From: Candidatus Nanopelagicaceae bacterium
GTDB taxonomy: Bacteria > Actinomycetota > Actinomycetes > Nanopelagicales > Nanopelagicaceae
DNA length: 14,307 bases
Assembly: GCA_947489825.1 (NCBI GenBank)
Contig: CANLFL010000009.1
Span: 1 to 14,307 of the forward strand
Reading direction: 5' to 3'
The notes beneath the pieces are model-generated. The model saw only the letters and a program-made list of their open reading frames with translations. It made no database searches and was not told the DNA's origin. The translations under genes were made by a program, and so were the position numbers. Each line of letters begins with the position of its first letter. Positions within the stretch are counted from its first letter, which is position 1. Of the stretch, positions 1 through 8,127 are shown piece after piece.

Positions 1-1498
1 AACCACGAGTCTCTTGGCGAATAAGTGCTGCCTTTAAGATTGCCTGAGCGAGTTGGAAGAGATTTGTTGTCTCCCACGCCTCTACACAAGGTGCTGCACT
101 TGTGCGATCTCCGATGCGAGTAAGATCAGAGCTAGTTTCAACAAGAGAGTCGGAGGAACGTAGAACACCTGCGCCACGACTCATACTCACCTGAATAAGA
201 TTGCGAACTTCGGGATCAAGGAGAATCTCAGTTGAGTTATTTGCTACCGGCTCTGCAATCTCAGCCATTCTCGTTGCAATATCGCTAGCAATTCGTGCGC
301 TAAAGACGAGGCCTTCCAAAAGTGAGTTAGATGCCAATCGATTGGCACCGTGAACTCCAGAGCACGCTGTCTCGCCGCAGGCATAGAGCCCTTTCACGCT
401 GGTGCGACCGTTGAGATCAACGCGCACGCCACCTGATGCGTAATGAGAAGCAGGAGCTACTGGAATTAGATCCTTAGACGGATTAATCCCATGTGCAATA
501 CATGATGCGTAAATTGTTGGAAAACGTTTTTCAAATCCTTCGAGATGTCGCACATCGAGCCACACATGTGACTGGCCCGTTGCAACCATCTTATTCATAA
601 TCGCAATTGCAACGACATCTCGTGGTGCAAGTTCACCCAGTGGATGGATATCTTTCATAAATCGATCTCCGTTGTGGTCTATAAGGTATGCACCTTCACC
701 ACGAACAGCCTCACTAATAAGAGGTTGCTGACCTTCTGAACTTTCACCTAGCCATAAGACTGTGGGATGAAATTGAATAAATTCCACATCAGCAACTGCA
801 GCTCCTGCGCGAAGAGCTAGCGCAACTCCGTCACCTGTCGATACCGATGGATTAGTTGTCTGTGCAAAAACTTGTCCAAGTCCACCGGTTGCAAGTACAA
901 CGGCGCGAGCACGTGCTTGCCCGACGCCGTCGCGACTACCTTCGCCAATGACGTGCAACGTTACGCCGCAGACTGCGCCATCTTTATCTTTAAGTGCATC
1001 AATTACCAGCGCATGTTCAATTAACTCAATGTGTGGATCGCTATTGATAGCAGCAATTAGCGCACGTTCGACTTCGGCACCTGTTGCATCTCCGCCTGCA
1101 TGGATAATTCGGTTTTGTAGATGCCCACCTTCGCGAGTGAGTGACATTTCACCGCTTGCTTCAAGATCAAACTTTGCACCGCGAGCAATGAGTGTGCGAA
1201 CAGCATCTGGTCCTTCTGTTACCAATACTCGCACCGCTTCGCTATCACAGAGGCCGGCACCTGCAACCAAAGTATCTTTTTCGTGAGCAAGAGGTGAATC
1301 ATCTTCACCTAAAGCCGCAGCTATTCCACCTTGTGCCCATTTTGTTGAACCTTCATCAACCTTTGCCTTTGTTACAAGCAGTACAGATAAACCAAAGGTG
1401 CGCACTTGTAGCGCAGTTGTTAGCCCAGCAATTCCTGAACCAACGACAATCACATCAGCCTGGGCGCTCCATCCTGGAGCAGGGGCAAGTAGCTTCAT
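1..1498 (-). CDS. nadB: L-aspartate oxidase NadB (3' end cut by window edge)
   Basis: This flavoenzyme oxidises L-aspartate to iminoaspartate, the first step of de novo NAD synthesis; quinolinate synthase NadA then uses the product. My translation from the ATG at 1498 gives 499 residues, still open at the window edge. It shows the FAD dinucleotide motif GSGIAG at 20-25, STKWAQGGIAA at 51-61, TREGGH (Glu123), EFIQFHPT (His244), APRD (Arg293), PASHYASGG (His352) and GANRLASNSLLEGL (Arg387). These line up with the known active-site residues Glu121, His244, Arg290, His351 and Arg386 of E. coli NadB. It stops at RQETRG, inside the conserved RxESRG stretch, so perhaps 30-60 C-terminal residues are missing. 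The start codon overlaps the panC stop in an ATGA, with an AGGGG ribosome site ahead, so it is the last visible gene of the operon. nadC often follows, but that lies outside the window. Identification is secure; succinate dehydrogenase flavoprotein is the only close alternative and fits less well. Confidence 0.95.
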   Translation of the reverse strand, partial: MKLLAPAPGWSAQADVIVVGSGIAGLTTALQVRTFGLSVLLVTKAKVDEGSTKWAQGGIAAALGEDDSPLAHEKDTLVAGAGLCDSEAVRVLVTEGPDAVRTLIARGAKFDLEASGEMSLTREGGHLQNRIIHAGGDATGAEVERALIAAINSDPHIELIEHALVIDALKDKDGAVCGVTLHVIGEGSRDGVGQARARAVVLATGGLGQVFAQTTNPSVSTGDGVALALRAGAAVADVEFIQFHPTVLWLGESSEGQQPLISEAVRGEGAYLIDHNGDRFMKDIHPLGELAPRDVVAIAIMNKMVATGQSHVWLDVRHLEGFEKRFPTIYASCIAHGINPSKDLIPVAPASHYASGGVRVDLNGRTSVKGLYACGETACSGVHGANRLASNSLLEGLVFSARIASDIATRMAEIAEPVANNSTEILLDPEVRNLIQVSMSRGAGVLRSSDSLVETSSDLTRIGDRTSAAPCVEAWETTNLFQLAQAILKAALIRQETRG

Positions 1499-2292
1499 GA
1501 GCGAGCCCCTAGTTTCATAGCCATATTGTCGATCAAACGTATGCCATTAATCCAGCCAGCGATGATCGCTCGAGCGTGCAGCGTGGAATCAGTAGCTGGA
1601 ATGAACTCATTTTCATCAATGATCTCTGCATAGTCACAGGTGAATGTAGCCTCATCGCTAAGAACCTGCAGCATCAAAGTCTGCGCAGATTCAAGGGTTC
1701 TCTCTTGTGATGCTGCAAAGAGTGCTCGAGAAATAACTGTCGCTGCCTTTCGTCCCGCAGGGTCAAGGCGCACATTGCGAGAAGAGAGTGCAAGTCCATC
1801 ACTTTCTCTAATCGTCGGTGCGGCACTGATTTCTACATCTGTCTTAATTTTTTTAATGAGGGCAAACTGTTGAAAATCTTTCTCTCCAAAAATTGCACAT
1901 TGTGGTTGAGCTAATTCAAAGAGGCGGCTGACGACAGTTACTACACCGTCGAAATGTCCGGGGCGCGATGCACCTTCATAGATATCTCCCAAAGGACCGG
2001 CCGATCGTTTTTCAAAGCCTTTTGGATAGAGTTCTTCATATCGTGGGAACCATAGATGGGTAACTCCAGCAGCTTGCGCCATCTCAATATCTTTCTCAGG
2101 AGTGCGCGGGTACTTTGCTAAATCTTCAGCGTTATCAAATTGCAAGGGATTAACAAAGATAGAAGCTAAAACATGCTCATTATGTGATGCTGCAATTTTA
2201 AAGAGGGATTGATGTCCGCTATGAAGAGCTCCCATAGTTGGAACAAATGCGCAGCCGGGAACCAGCTCTGATGCCTCTGTAACTATCTTCAT
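1495..2292 (-). CDS. panC: Pantothenate synthetase PanC
   Basis: PanC condenses pantoate and beta-alanine with ATP, via a pantoyl-adenylate, to make pantothenate, the precursor of coenzyme A. It is a cytoplasmic nucleotidyltransferase-fold enzyme. The 265-residue protein has PTMGALHSGH at 18-27 with the nucleotide-binding HxGH signature, SIFVNPLQF at 44-52, RPGHFDGVVTVVSRLF at 110-125, FGEKDFQQ at 135-142 and the KMSKS-equivalent region RESDGLALSSRN at 162-173. Length is slightly under the usual 280 or so. I chose the ATG at 2292 over an in-frame TTG at 2325 because AAAGGA and GGAG ribosome-site sequences lie just before it, the TTG has none, and the extra 11 residues match nothing typical. 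It follows folK after a 52-nt gap and overlaps nadB by 4 nt. No panB or panD is in the window. Confidence 0.95.
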   Translation of the reverse strand: MKIVTEASELVPGCAFVPTMGALHSGHQSLFKIAASHNEHVLASIFVNPLQFDNAEDLAKYPRTPEKDIEMAQAAGVTHLWFPRYEELYPKGFEKRSAGPLGDIYEGASRPGHFDGVVTVVSRLFELAQPQCAIFGEKDFQQFALIKKIKTDVEISAAPTIRESDGLALSSRNVRLDPAGRKAATVISRALFAASQERTLESAQTLMLQVLSDEATFTCDYAEIIDENEFIPATDSTLHARAIIAGWINGIRLIDNMAMKLGARS

Positions 2293-2297
2293 GGCTC

Positions 2298-2306
2298 CAG
2301 TCCTTT
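2298..2306 (-). promoter_or_regulatory. Ribosome binding site of panC
   Basis: AAAGGA followed by CTGGAGCC and the ATG at 2292. This supports the internal ATG; the upstream TTG at 2325 has no such sequence. Confidence 0.6.
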
Positions 2307-2344
2307 CAGGTACCGGGCTTGACAATTAAGTGAAGTTTAGAGCC

Positions 2345-2803
2345 TTACTGCTCCTGCTCCAAAAGTGTGCGTAAAAGTCCGTCGATTCGACCGTGTGTTA
2401 ACAAAATTCCATCAGGCTCAATTTCATGCCATGGCTCGATAACAAAAAGTCGCTCATGAGCGCGAGGGTGCGGCAGCAACAATTCATCGCTATAACTCAA
2501 GATACTTCCGTATTGAATGAGATCAAGGTCAATAGTGCGCGCACCCCAGTGTTCTTTTCGTTCTCTTCCGAGCGCTGCCTCAATCCCATGAAGCATGCTT
2601 AAGAAATCGGCTGCAGGAAGATCACTCTCTGCAAGTGCCACAGCGTTAATGTAATCAGGCTGAACTGGTCCACCCACTGGTTTTGTTACATACATCGAAG
2701 AAAGTGCAGTGATATCTGTTGCTTCCTTAAGGAGTGCCACAGCAAGATCGATGTTTTCTTGCGGGTTGTCTAAATTGGCACCGATTGCGATAACTGCTTT
2801 CAT
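2345..2803 (-). CDS. folK: 6-hydroxymethyl-7,8-dihydropterin pyrophosphokinase FolK
   Basis: FolK transfers pyrophosphate from ATP to 6-hydroxymethyl-7,8-dihydropterin, making the activated pterin used by FolP in folate synthesis. The 152-residue protein has the expected length (E. coli 159) and family signatures: GANLDNP at 8-14, KPVGGPVQPDYINAV at 41-55, the core LGRERKEHWGARTIDLDLI at 78-96 whose Asp92 and Asp94 correspond to the Mg-binding aspartates, and LPHPRAHERLFVIEPW at 110-125. The ATG overlaps the folB stop codon as ATGA, and there is no Shine-Dalgarno sequence in the preceding bases, so translation probably depends on coupling to folB. Identification is secure. Confidence 0.95.
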   Translation of the reverse strand: MKAVIAIGANLDNPQENIDLAVALLKEATDITALSSMYVTKPVGGPVQPDYINAVALAESDLPAADFLSMLHGIEAALGRERKEHWGARTIDLDLIQYGSILSYSDELLLPHPRAHERLFVIEPWHEIEPDGILLTHGRIDGLLRTLLEQEQ

Positions 2804-3156
2804 CGCGTGATAGTGACCGAGATATCTTCAAAATCGACTGTCACAGGTGCATGTGGCTTATGAACAGTCACACTCACCGAGGTAATTTGTGAGTAAGCCG
2901 AAGAAATTTCTTCTGCAATCCTGCCGGCCAGTCGTTCGATTAACTGCACGCGCTCTCCCACGATATTGTCATGAGCAATCTGAGCTAGATCTGCGTAGTT
3001 GATACTTTCGGTTAAATCATCAGAGAGAGATGCCGCTCTCAAATCTAGCGTGATGAGAAGATCGATAATAAAGTCTTGTCCCTCGGTAGCTTCATGTGGA
3101 AGCACGCCGTGATAACCAAATGCTTTAATTCCGCTAACTCTGATCTGATCAGACAC
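2800..3156 (-). CDS. folB: Dihydroneopterin aldolase FolB
   Basis: FolB cleaves 7,8-dihydroneopterin to 6-hydroxymethyl-7,8-dihydropterin and glycolaldehyde, supplying FolK. The 118-residue protein contains GYHGVLPHE at 14-22, GQDFIIDL at 26-33, INYADL at 52-57, LIERLA at 72-77 and VTVHKPHAPV at 96-105. Glu22, Tyr54 and Lys100 fall at the positions of the substrate-binding and catalytic residues of characterised aldolases. The start is a GTG at 3156 that lies inside the end of folP (8-nt overlap). It is preceded by an exceptionally strong ribosome site encoded within the last folP codons (see separate entry). The stop overlaps the folK start by 4 nt. Identification is secure. Confidence 0.95.
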   Translation of the reverse strand: MSDQIRVSGIKAFGYHGVLPHEATEGQDFIIDLLITLDLRAASLSDDLTESINYADLAQIAHDNIVGERVQLIERLAGRIAEEISSAYSQITSVSVTVHKPHAPVTVDFEDISVTITR

Positions 3157-3907
3157 TTGTAATCACCTCCTTGTGTGGAGCCACGCTATGAACTCTAACG
3201 CCCCAGATGCCGGTAGCGAGAAGATCTTCTGTAATTTTTAACGTTGCCGCTTCGCGTTCACTTGGTGAGTCCCCACCTAAGAAACGCTTACGCGAAGCAC
3301 CCACGAGAACCGGGTATCCCAGATCAACAATCTCAGTAATACGGCGGATGAGATCCCAATTATGTTCACTCTCTTTAGCAAAACCGATACCTGGATCAAG
3401 AATGATTCTCTCTTTCACAATTCCGGCAGTAAGGGCCTTACCCACCTGTTCTATGAGCTCTGCTTTAACTTCTTCCACAACATCGCCATAGATCGCCTTT
3501 GAATTCATGTCGACCGAATGTCCGCGCCAATGCATCAGAATATAGAAGCAGCCCAACTCAGCTGCCGTGGCATGCATCTGTGAATCTGCAAGACCTCCGC
3601 TGACATCATTGATGTAGGTAGCACCTGCTTCTACTGCAGCGCGCGCTACGCCCGAGCGCATCGTGTCAATCGATATCACTGCCCCTTGTTGTGAGAGTTC
3701 TTTGACTACCGGGATGACGCGAGATAACTCTTCTTCCTCAGTAATTCGCAGAGCCCCTGGGCGCGTGGACTCACCACCGATATCGATGATATCTGCACCT
3801 TCGGCGAGCATTACAAGGCCATGAGCCACGGCAGATTCAAAAGATTCAAACTCTCCGCCATCTGAAAATGAATCAGGTGTGACGTTGAGAATGCCCATCA
3901 CCAACAT
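3149..3907 (-). CDS. folP: Dihydropteroate synthase FolP
   Basis: FolP joins the activated pterin pyrophosphate to p-aminobenzoate, giving dihydropteroate; it is the sulfonamide target. The 252-residue protein shows MGILNVTPDSFSDGG at 4-18, GADIIDIGGESTRPGA at 37-52, SIDTMR at 79-84, YINDVSGG at 98-105, MHWRGH at 125-130, DPGIGFAK at 171-178, GASRKRF at 203-209 and RVHSV at 238-242. Together these trace the pterin-binding barrel and the phosphate/PABA loops. The N-terminus is short: the first conserved strand begins at residue 4, so the real start could also be the ATG of residue 4. The start lies 15 nt after the folE stop, with only a weak GAGAG ribosome site. No resistance-type substitution can be judged from sequence alone. 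It overlaps folB by 8 nt. Confidence 0.96.
   Translation of the reverse strand: MLVMGILNVTPDSFSDGGEFESFESAVAHGLVMLAEGADIIDIGGESTRPGALRITEEEELSRVIPVVKELSQQGAVISIDTMRSGVARAAVEAGATYINDVSGGLADSQMHATAAELGCFYILMHWRGHSVDMNSKAIYGDVVEEVKAELIEQVGKALTAGIVKERIILDPGIGFAKESEHNWDLIRRITEIVDLGYPVLVGASRKRFLGGDSPSEREAATLKITEDLLATGIWGVRVHSVAPHKEVITSV
3162..3172 (-). promoter_or_regulatory. Full-length Shine-Dalgarno of folB inside folP
   Basis: The minus strand reads AAGGAGGTGAT, an 11-base perfect complement to the conserved 3' end of bacterial 16S rRNA, ending 5 nt before the folB GTG. It is encoded by the folP codons for Lys-Glu-Val-Ile near its C-terminus. It fixes the folB start at 3156. Confidence 0.9.
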
Positions 3908-3922
3908 TTGAAATAACTCTCG

Positions 3923-4534
3923 CTAGCGATTCGTGATGAGACTAATTGCCTCTGCGCGCGTTGTTGCATCGCGTAACGCACCACGGACAGCACTTGTCGT
4001 TGTGCGCGCCTGAGATTTCTTAACTCCACGCATCGACATACATAGGTGCTCGCAATCAATAATGACGATCACGCCAAGCGGATTGAGGATCTTAACCAAT
4101 GCATCTGCAATCTGGGTCGTTAAGCGCTCCTGTACCTGTGGGCGCTTTGCATACAGGTCTACAAGTCGTGCAATTTTTGAGAGCCCGGTGATCTTTCCGC
4201 GCGGGATATAACCAACATGTGCGACACCATGAAATGGTGTGAGGTGATGTTCGCACTGTGAAAAGACTTCAATATCTCGAATAATTACTAACTCTTCGTG
4301 ACCGATATCAAATGTTGTTGTTAGTACATCTTCTGGAGATTGCCAGAGCCCCTCGAAGTTCTCCTTATAGGCGCGAGCTACACGTGCTGGAGTCTCCTTT
4401 AAACCTTCTCTATCTGGATCTTCACCGATAGCAATTAATAGTTCGCGTACGGCAGCTTCAGCGCGTGCCTGATCATATGGACGCACTGCGCGACCATCAT
4501 CGGGACCAGATGAGACTGGTGAAATATCACTCAC
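3923..4534 (-). CDS. folE: GTP cyclohydrolase I FolE
   Basis: FolE converts GTP to 7,8-dihydroneopterin triphosphate, the committed first step of folate synthesis. From the GTG at 4534 the protein has 203 residues. It contains the zinc and active-site segment [13 protein letters not shown] at 91-103 (Cys94, His97), [20 protein letters not shown] at 106-125, [12 protein letters not shown] at 128-139 and the third zinc ligand Cys165 in [10 protein letters not shown]. An ATG 42 nt further upstream (4576) would add an Arg-rich stretch that merely reflects the lysine-rich ftsH tail read in another frame. The GTG has an AAGAAGG ribosome site at suitable distance and gives the usual family length. 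It overlaps the ftsH stop by 8 nt and folP follows after 15 nt. Confidence 0.95.
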   Translation of the reverse strand: MSDISPVSSGPDDGRAVRPYDQARAEAAVRELLIAIGEDPDREGLKETPARVARAYKENFEGLWQSPEDVLTTTFDIGHEELVIIRDIEVFSQCEHHLTPFHGVAHVGYIPRGKITGLSKIARLVDLYAKRPQVQERLTTQIADALVKILNPLGVIVIIDCEHLCMSMRGVKKSQARTTTSAVRGALRDATTRAEAISLITNR

Positions 4535-6563
4535 TCGAAGGCGCCTTCTTCTTACGTGTCGCGCGCTTTGGCACATCTACTACAACTTTTTTCTCAGGAA
4601 TTGCTACAGGAGGTTGTGAACTTGGAATGCGATGAATCGATCCAGTCCATGCTGGTCTACGTGGCCATGATGAGACCTTTGCAAAGATCACTTCAATCTC
4701 TTCCTTATTCAGCGTCTCGCGTTCAAGTAATTCAAGAACCATCTCATCAAGTATTGAACGATTAGCGACCAAGATATCGAATGCTTCTTGATGAGCATTT
4801 TCAATTAATGATCTGACTTCTCGATCTACAACAGCGGCGAGATTTTCAGAATAATCGCGCTGATGACCGTAGTCACGACCCATAAATGGTGCAGAAGAAT
4901 CACTTCCTAGCTTGATCGCACCGATTGATTCAGTCATTCCGTATTGAGTCACCATTGCGCGTGCTAAGGCTGTCGCCTTCTCAATATCGTTTGATGCACC
5001 GGTAGATGGATCGTGGAAGATGAGTTCTTCTGCTGCGCGACCACCAAGTGAGTAAGCCAATTGATCTAATAACTGATTACGTGTTGTTGAGTACCTATCA
5101 TCGTCAGGCAAGACCATCGTGTAACCCAGTGCGCGACCACGAGGCATGATTGTAATTTTGTGAACAGGATCTGTATGTGGAAGTGCACGTGCAACAAGTG
5201 CGTGACCCGCTTCGTGATAAGCGGTCACACGACGCTCTTCTTCTGACATCAGACGTGACTTACGTTGTGGTCCAGCCATCACGCGATCGATCGCCTCATC
5301 TAACTGGTGATCTGTAATGACTTTTTCGCCCTCACGAGCGGTGAGAAGTGCGGCTTCGTTTAAAACATTGGCTAGATCGGCTCCAGTAAATCCAGGAGTA
5401 CGACGGGCAAAGTTCTTAAGGTCTACATCATCTGAGATTGGCTTGTTCTTTGCGTGTACCTTCAAAATATCTTCGCGACCTTTGAGATCTGGTCGATCCA
5501 CTGGAATCTGACGATCAAAACGTCCTGGACGCAAAAGTGCGGGATCAAGAACATCGGGACGGTTTGTAGCAGCGATAAGAATTACTTGGCTATCGCCTTC
5601 AAAGCCATCCATCTCAACAAGAAGTTGGTTAAGTGTCTGCTCGCGTTCGTCGTGGCCGCCACCCATACCGGCTCCACGTTGGCGACCAACTGCATCGATC
5701 TCATCAACAAAGACAATTGCTGGTGCATGTAATTTTGCTTGAGCGAAGAGATCACGAACACGTGATGCACCAACGCCGACAAACATTTCAACAAAGTCAG
5801 AACCAGAGATTGAATAGAACGGAACTTTTGCTTCGCCAGCAACTGCGCGAGCAAGCAAAGTCTTACCTGTTCCTGGAGGACCGTAGAGAAGAACACCTTT
5901 AGGAATCTTGGCACCTAAGAGTGCGTACTTTGCAGGGTTAGCTAGGAAATCTTTAATCTCTTCTAGCTCGGCGATCGCTTCATCTGCACCGGCCACATCT
6001 GCAAAGGTGTTCTGTGGAACATCGTTATTTTGCAGCTTAGCTCTAGATTTTCCGAAGGAGAAAACTTTATTTCCACCTTGGGCTTGGCTCATCAGGAAGA
6101 AGAAGAGAAGACCAATAAGTAAGAATGGGAAGAATGAGAAGAGGAAGCTCACAAGAAGTGATTGCTTAGCAACTTCAACGCTCCAACCCTTTGCAGGTGG
6201 ATTACTGGTCAAAGCATCGATAAGTGTTGGCTCTTGGCGGGCTATATAAGAGGCCTCTACCTTTGCCGCACCATTGATAAACCTGCCTGATTTAAGTTCA
6301 AGGCGAATCTTCTGTGAGTTATCTACTAAGACTGCAGATTCGACATCAGATTTTGCGATTGCATCAAGTGCTTGAGATGTCTTGATTGTCTCGTAACGGT
6401 TACCCGCACCAGAAATCTGACCAAAGACCGAAACTGCAACGATCGCGACAATGATCCAGAAAAGTGGACCGCGCAGCAAACGCTTAAATCGAGATTGTGG
6501 AACTTGAGGAGTCGTAGAAGGTTTCTTCTTCTTCGGTGCGTGCTTCTTGCTCATTGACTTCAT
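4527..6563 (-). CDS. ftsH: ATP-dependent zinc metalloprotease FtsH
   Basis: FtsH is a hexameric AAA+ protease anchored in the cytoplasmic membrane that degrades misassembled membrane proteins and some regulators. The 678-residue protein starts with a lysine-rich cytoplasmic end, then a membrane span at about 33-50, an extracytoplasmic domain at about 51-134 and a second span at about 135-158. The AAA+ domain has Walker A GPPGTGKT at 228-235, the pore motif FVG at 261-263, Walker B IVFVDEID at 283-290 and the second region of homology [19 protein letters not shown] at 332-350. The protease domain has HEAGH at 450-454 and the third zinc ligand Asp526 in [10 protein letters not shown]. The last 40 residues are a basic, proline-rich tail with no family conservation that I recognise. 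It starts 9 nt after hpt with an AAGAAG ribosome site; an alternative ATG lies three codons downstream. Confidence 0.97.
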   Translation of the reverse strand: MKSMSKKHAPKKKKPSTTPQVPQSRFKRLLRGPLFWIIVAIVAVSVFGQISGAGNRYETIKTSQALDAIAKSDVESAVLVDNSQKIRLELKSGRFINGAAKVEASYIARQEPTLIDALTSNPPAKGWSVEVAKQSLLVSFLFSFFPFLLIGLLFFFLMSQAQGGNKVFSFGKSRAKLQNNDVPQNTFADVAGADEAIAELEEIKDFLANPAKYALLGAKIPKGVLLYGPPGTGKTLLARAVAGEAKVPFYSISGSDFVEMFVGVGASRVRDLFAQAKLHAPAIVFVDEIDAVGRQRGAGMGGGHDEREQTLNQLLVEMDGFEGDSQVILIAATNRPDVLDPALLRPGRFDRQIPVDRPDLKGREDILKVHAKNKPISDDVDLKNFARRTPGFTGADLANVLNEAALLTAREGEKVITDHQLDEAIDRVMAGPQRKSRLMSEEERRVTAYHEAGHALVARALPHTDPVHKITIMPRGRALGYTMVLPDDDRYSTTRNQLLDQLAYSLGGRAAEELIFHDPSTGASNDIEKATALARAMVTQYGMTESIGAIKLGSDSSAPFMGRDYGHQRDYSENLAAVVDREVRSLIENAHQEAFDILVANRSILDEMVLELLERETLNKEEIEVIFAKVSSWPRRPAWTGSIHRIPSSQPPVAIPEKKVVVDVPKRATRKKKAPSSE

Positions 6564-6572
6564 AGATTCTTC

Positions 6573-7124
6573 TTATTCGTACATGTGCTTTGCAAGCACA
6601 CCGATAAAGTCGAGGTTGCGATACTTCTCATTAAAATCAAGTCCATATCCAACTACGAAGTCCTTCGGAATATCAAAGCCAATATACTTAACTTCAACTT
6701 CAACTTTGGCTGCCTCTGGCTTGCGCAAGATTGTAAGAATCTCGACTGAGCCGGCACCACGCGCGACAAGATTTGCGCGCAGCCATGAAAGTGTTAAACC
6801 AGAGTCGACAATATCTTCCACGATCAAAATGTTACGTCCAGTGATATCCCGATCAAGATCCTTAAGAATTCGAACGACGCCACTTGATTCTGTTCCTGAA
6901 CCGTAAGAAGAGACAGCCATCCAATCCATTTCGATATGACGCTGCATCGCGCGAGTCAGATCTGCCATCGCCATGATTGCACCTTTAAGAACGCCGAGAA
7001 GGAGTAAATCTTTTCCTTCGTAATCTTTATCAACTTGAGCAGCCATTTCTGCGATACGCGAAGATAATTGTTCTTGTGTTGCAATAACGCGTTCGACATC
7101 TGTACCGACTGCTTGTAGATCCAC
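6573..7124 (-). CDS. hpt: Hypoxanthine phosphoribosyltransferase Hpt
   Basis: Hpt salvages hypoxanthine (and usually guanine) to IMP or GMP using PRPP. From the GTG at 7124 the protein has 183 residues, the normal family length. Landmarks are the PPi-binding loop LKGAIMAMADL at 46-56, SSYGSGTESSGVVRI at 72-86, the PRPP motif IVEDIVDSGLTL at 101-112 (Glu103, Asp104, Asp107) and the purine-binding C-terminal region DFVVGYGLDFNEKYRN at 155-170. The frame is open further upstream to a TTG at 7205 inside tilS, but a GAAGGAG ribosome site sits 9 nt before the GTG, so I take the shorter form; this leaves a 37-nt gap after tilS. The tilS-hpt-ftsH order is a widely conserved bacterial arrangement, which supports all three calls. 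Confidence 0.95.
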   Translation of the reverse strand: MDLQAVGTDVERVIATQEQLSSRIAEMAAQVDKDYEGKDLLLLGVLKGAIMAMADLTRAMQRHIEMDWMAVSSYGSGTESSGVVRILKDLDRDITGRNILIVEDIVDSGLTLSWLRANLVARGAGSVEILTILRKPEAAKVEVEVKYIGFDIPKDFVVGYGLDFNEKYRNLDFIGVLAKHMYE

Positions 7125-7131
7125 CGGGTGG

Positions 7132-7138
7132 GGCTCCT
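7132..7138 (-). promoter_or_regulatory. Ribosome binding site of hpt
   Basis: GAAGGAG lies 9 nt before the GTG at 7124 in the short gap after tilS. It decides for this start over the in-frame TTG at 7205. A short hairpin-capable repeat (GCTAGC, six-base loop, GCTAGC; 7149-7166) precedes it across the tilS stop. Confidence 0.75.
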
Positions 7139-7161
7139 TCGATAGTGGGCTAGCGATCAGG

Positions 7162-8124
7162 CTAGCTGCGGGCGTAGGCCGAAAGTCTGCCCGATATCCG
7201 AGCAACCTTCACACCCCCTGGAAGGCTGATCTCGCCTTGACCGTGCCATGAGGTGACCAGCGCCTCAACTGCGCTCACATGATCGGCGGTAATCGAGCCC
7301 ATCGGAGCTCCTTGAGCGTAGATCGCCCTACGAATCAGACGAGTGCGAATGGCTTTAGGTAGCCCTGCGAGAAATTCGATCTCAAGGGATGCGAGGTCGT
7401 GGCCCTGCGCGGTGCGATCTGTGAGTTGATCAAGGGCATCAGCGTCATCGCGAAGAAGAGATGCGGTGCGAGCAAGAGCTTCTGCAATTCCTGGACCAAT
7501 CTCTTTCTCCATTACTGGAAGTACTTGAGTGCGCACACGAACGCGAGAAAATTCTGCGCTGAAATTATGTGGATCACTCCATGCATCTAAGCCGAGATCT
7601 TTACATGCTTGCTCGGTAACTTCTCGTGTTACTGATAATAAAGGTCGAATAATTTTTCCATTGACTGCTGCCATTCCAGAAAGTGATCGCGCACCAGAGC
7701 CACGCGCTAAACCTAAGAGCACACTCTCTGCTTGATCATCGCGAGTATGCCCAAGATAAATCTGAAGCGCATCACGTTGATCAGCAATTGCGTGCAGAGC
7801 TGCATATCTTGCGTCTCGCGCACCAGATTCAAGTCCAGAGCTCTGATCAACGTTTACTTCTTGAGAAATAACTTCGCTGAACCCAATTCGCTCTAACTGA
7901 TTGATAACTTTACGTGCCTGAATATCAGAGCCATCTTGGAGTTGATGATCAATAGTTACGCCAATGCAGGTAGTTAATAGTTCTTTACTTTCGGCAAGAA
8001 GAGCGCCCGCTAGTGCAAGTGAATCAGCTCCGCCAGAGACTGCAACAAGAATCCGATCACCTGCAGATAGCGTTGCTAAGTGAGGGCGCACCGCAGAGCG
8101 CACTTCTACAAGTGCGTGTGTCAT
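7162..8124 (-). CDS. tilS: tRNA(Ile)-lysidine synthase TilS
   Basis: TilS attaches lysine to C34 of the CAU-anticodon tRNA-Ile, making lysidine and switching the tRNA from Met to Ile identity and AUA decoding. The 320-residue protein has the PP-loop ATPase motif SGGADS at 30-35 after the strand RILVAV, and the N-type ATPase follow-up GHTRDDQAESVLLGLARGSG. The length fits the short actinobacterial type: a catalytic domain plus a helical linker, and apparently no full C-terminal TilS_C domain of the 430-residue E. coli form. The ATG lies 3 nt after the permease stop, with only a weak ribosome site, suggesting coupling. hpt follows. Confidence 0.93.
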   Translation of the reverse strand: MTHALVEVRSAVRPHLATLSAGDRILVAVSGGADSLALAGALLAESKELLTTCIGVTIDHQLQDGSDIQARKVINQLERIGFSEVISQEVNVDQSSGLESGARDARYAALHAIADQRDALQIYLGHTRDDQAESVLLGLARGSGARSLSGMAAVNGKIIRPLLSVTREVTEQACKDLGLDAWSDPHNFSAEFSRVRVRTQVLPVMEKEIGPGIAEALARTASLLRDDADALDQLTDRTAQGHDLASLEIEFLAGLPKAIRTRLIRRAIYAQGAPMGSITADHVSAVEALVTSWHGQGEISLPGGVKVARISGRLSAYARS

Positions 8125-8127
8125 ATC

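Noticed and set aside
948..1500. Plus-strand open frames opposite nadB
   Set aside because: They are antisense shadows; the minus strand encodes NadB with all its active-site residues.
4535..4576. Longer folE from an ATG at 4576
   Set aside because: The extra Arg-rich residues are the lysine codons of the ftsH tail in another frame; the GTG at 4534 has a ribosome site.
5582..5914. Open frames inside ftsH on both strands
   Set aside because: They are out-of-frame shadows of the AAA+ domain.
7149..7166. GCTAGC repeat with six-base loop as a terminator between tilS and hpt
   Set aside because: The stem is only 6 bp, GCTAGC is itself a palindrome and no T-run follows on the minus strand.
7125..7205. 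Longer hpt from a TTG at 7205 inside tilS
   Set aside because: A GAAGGAG site supports the GTG at 7124, which gives the normal family length.
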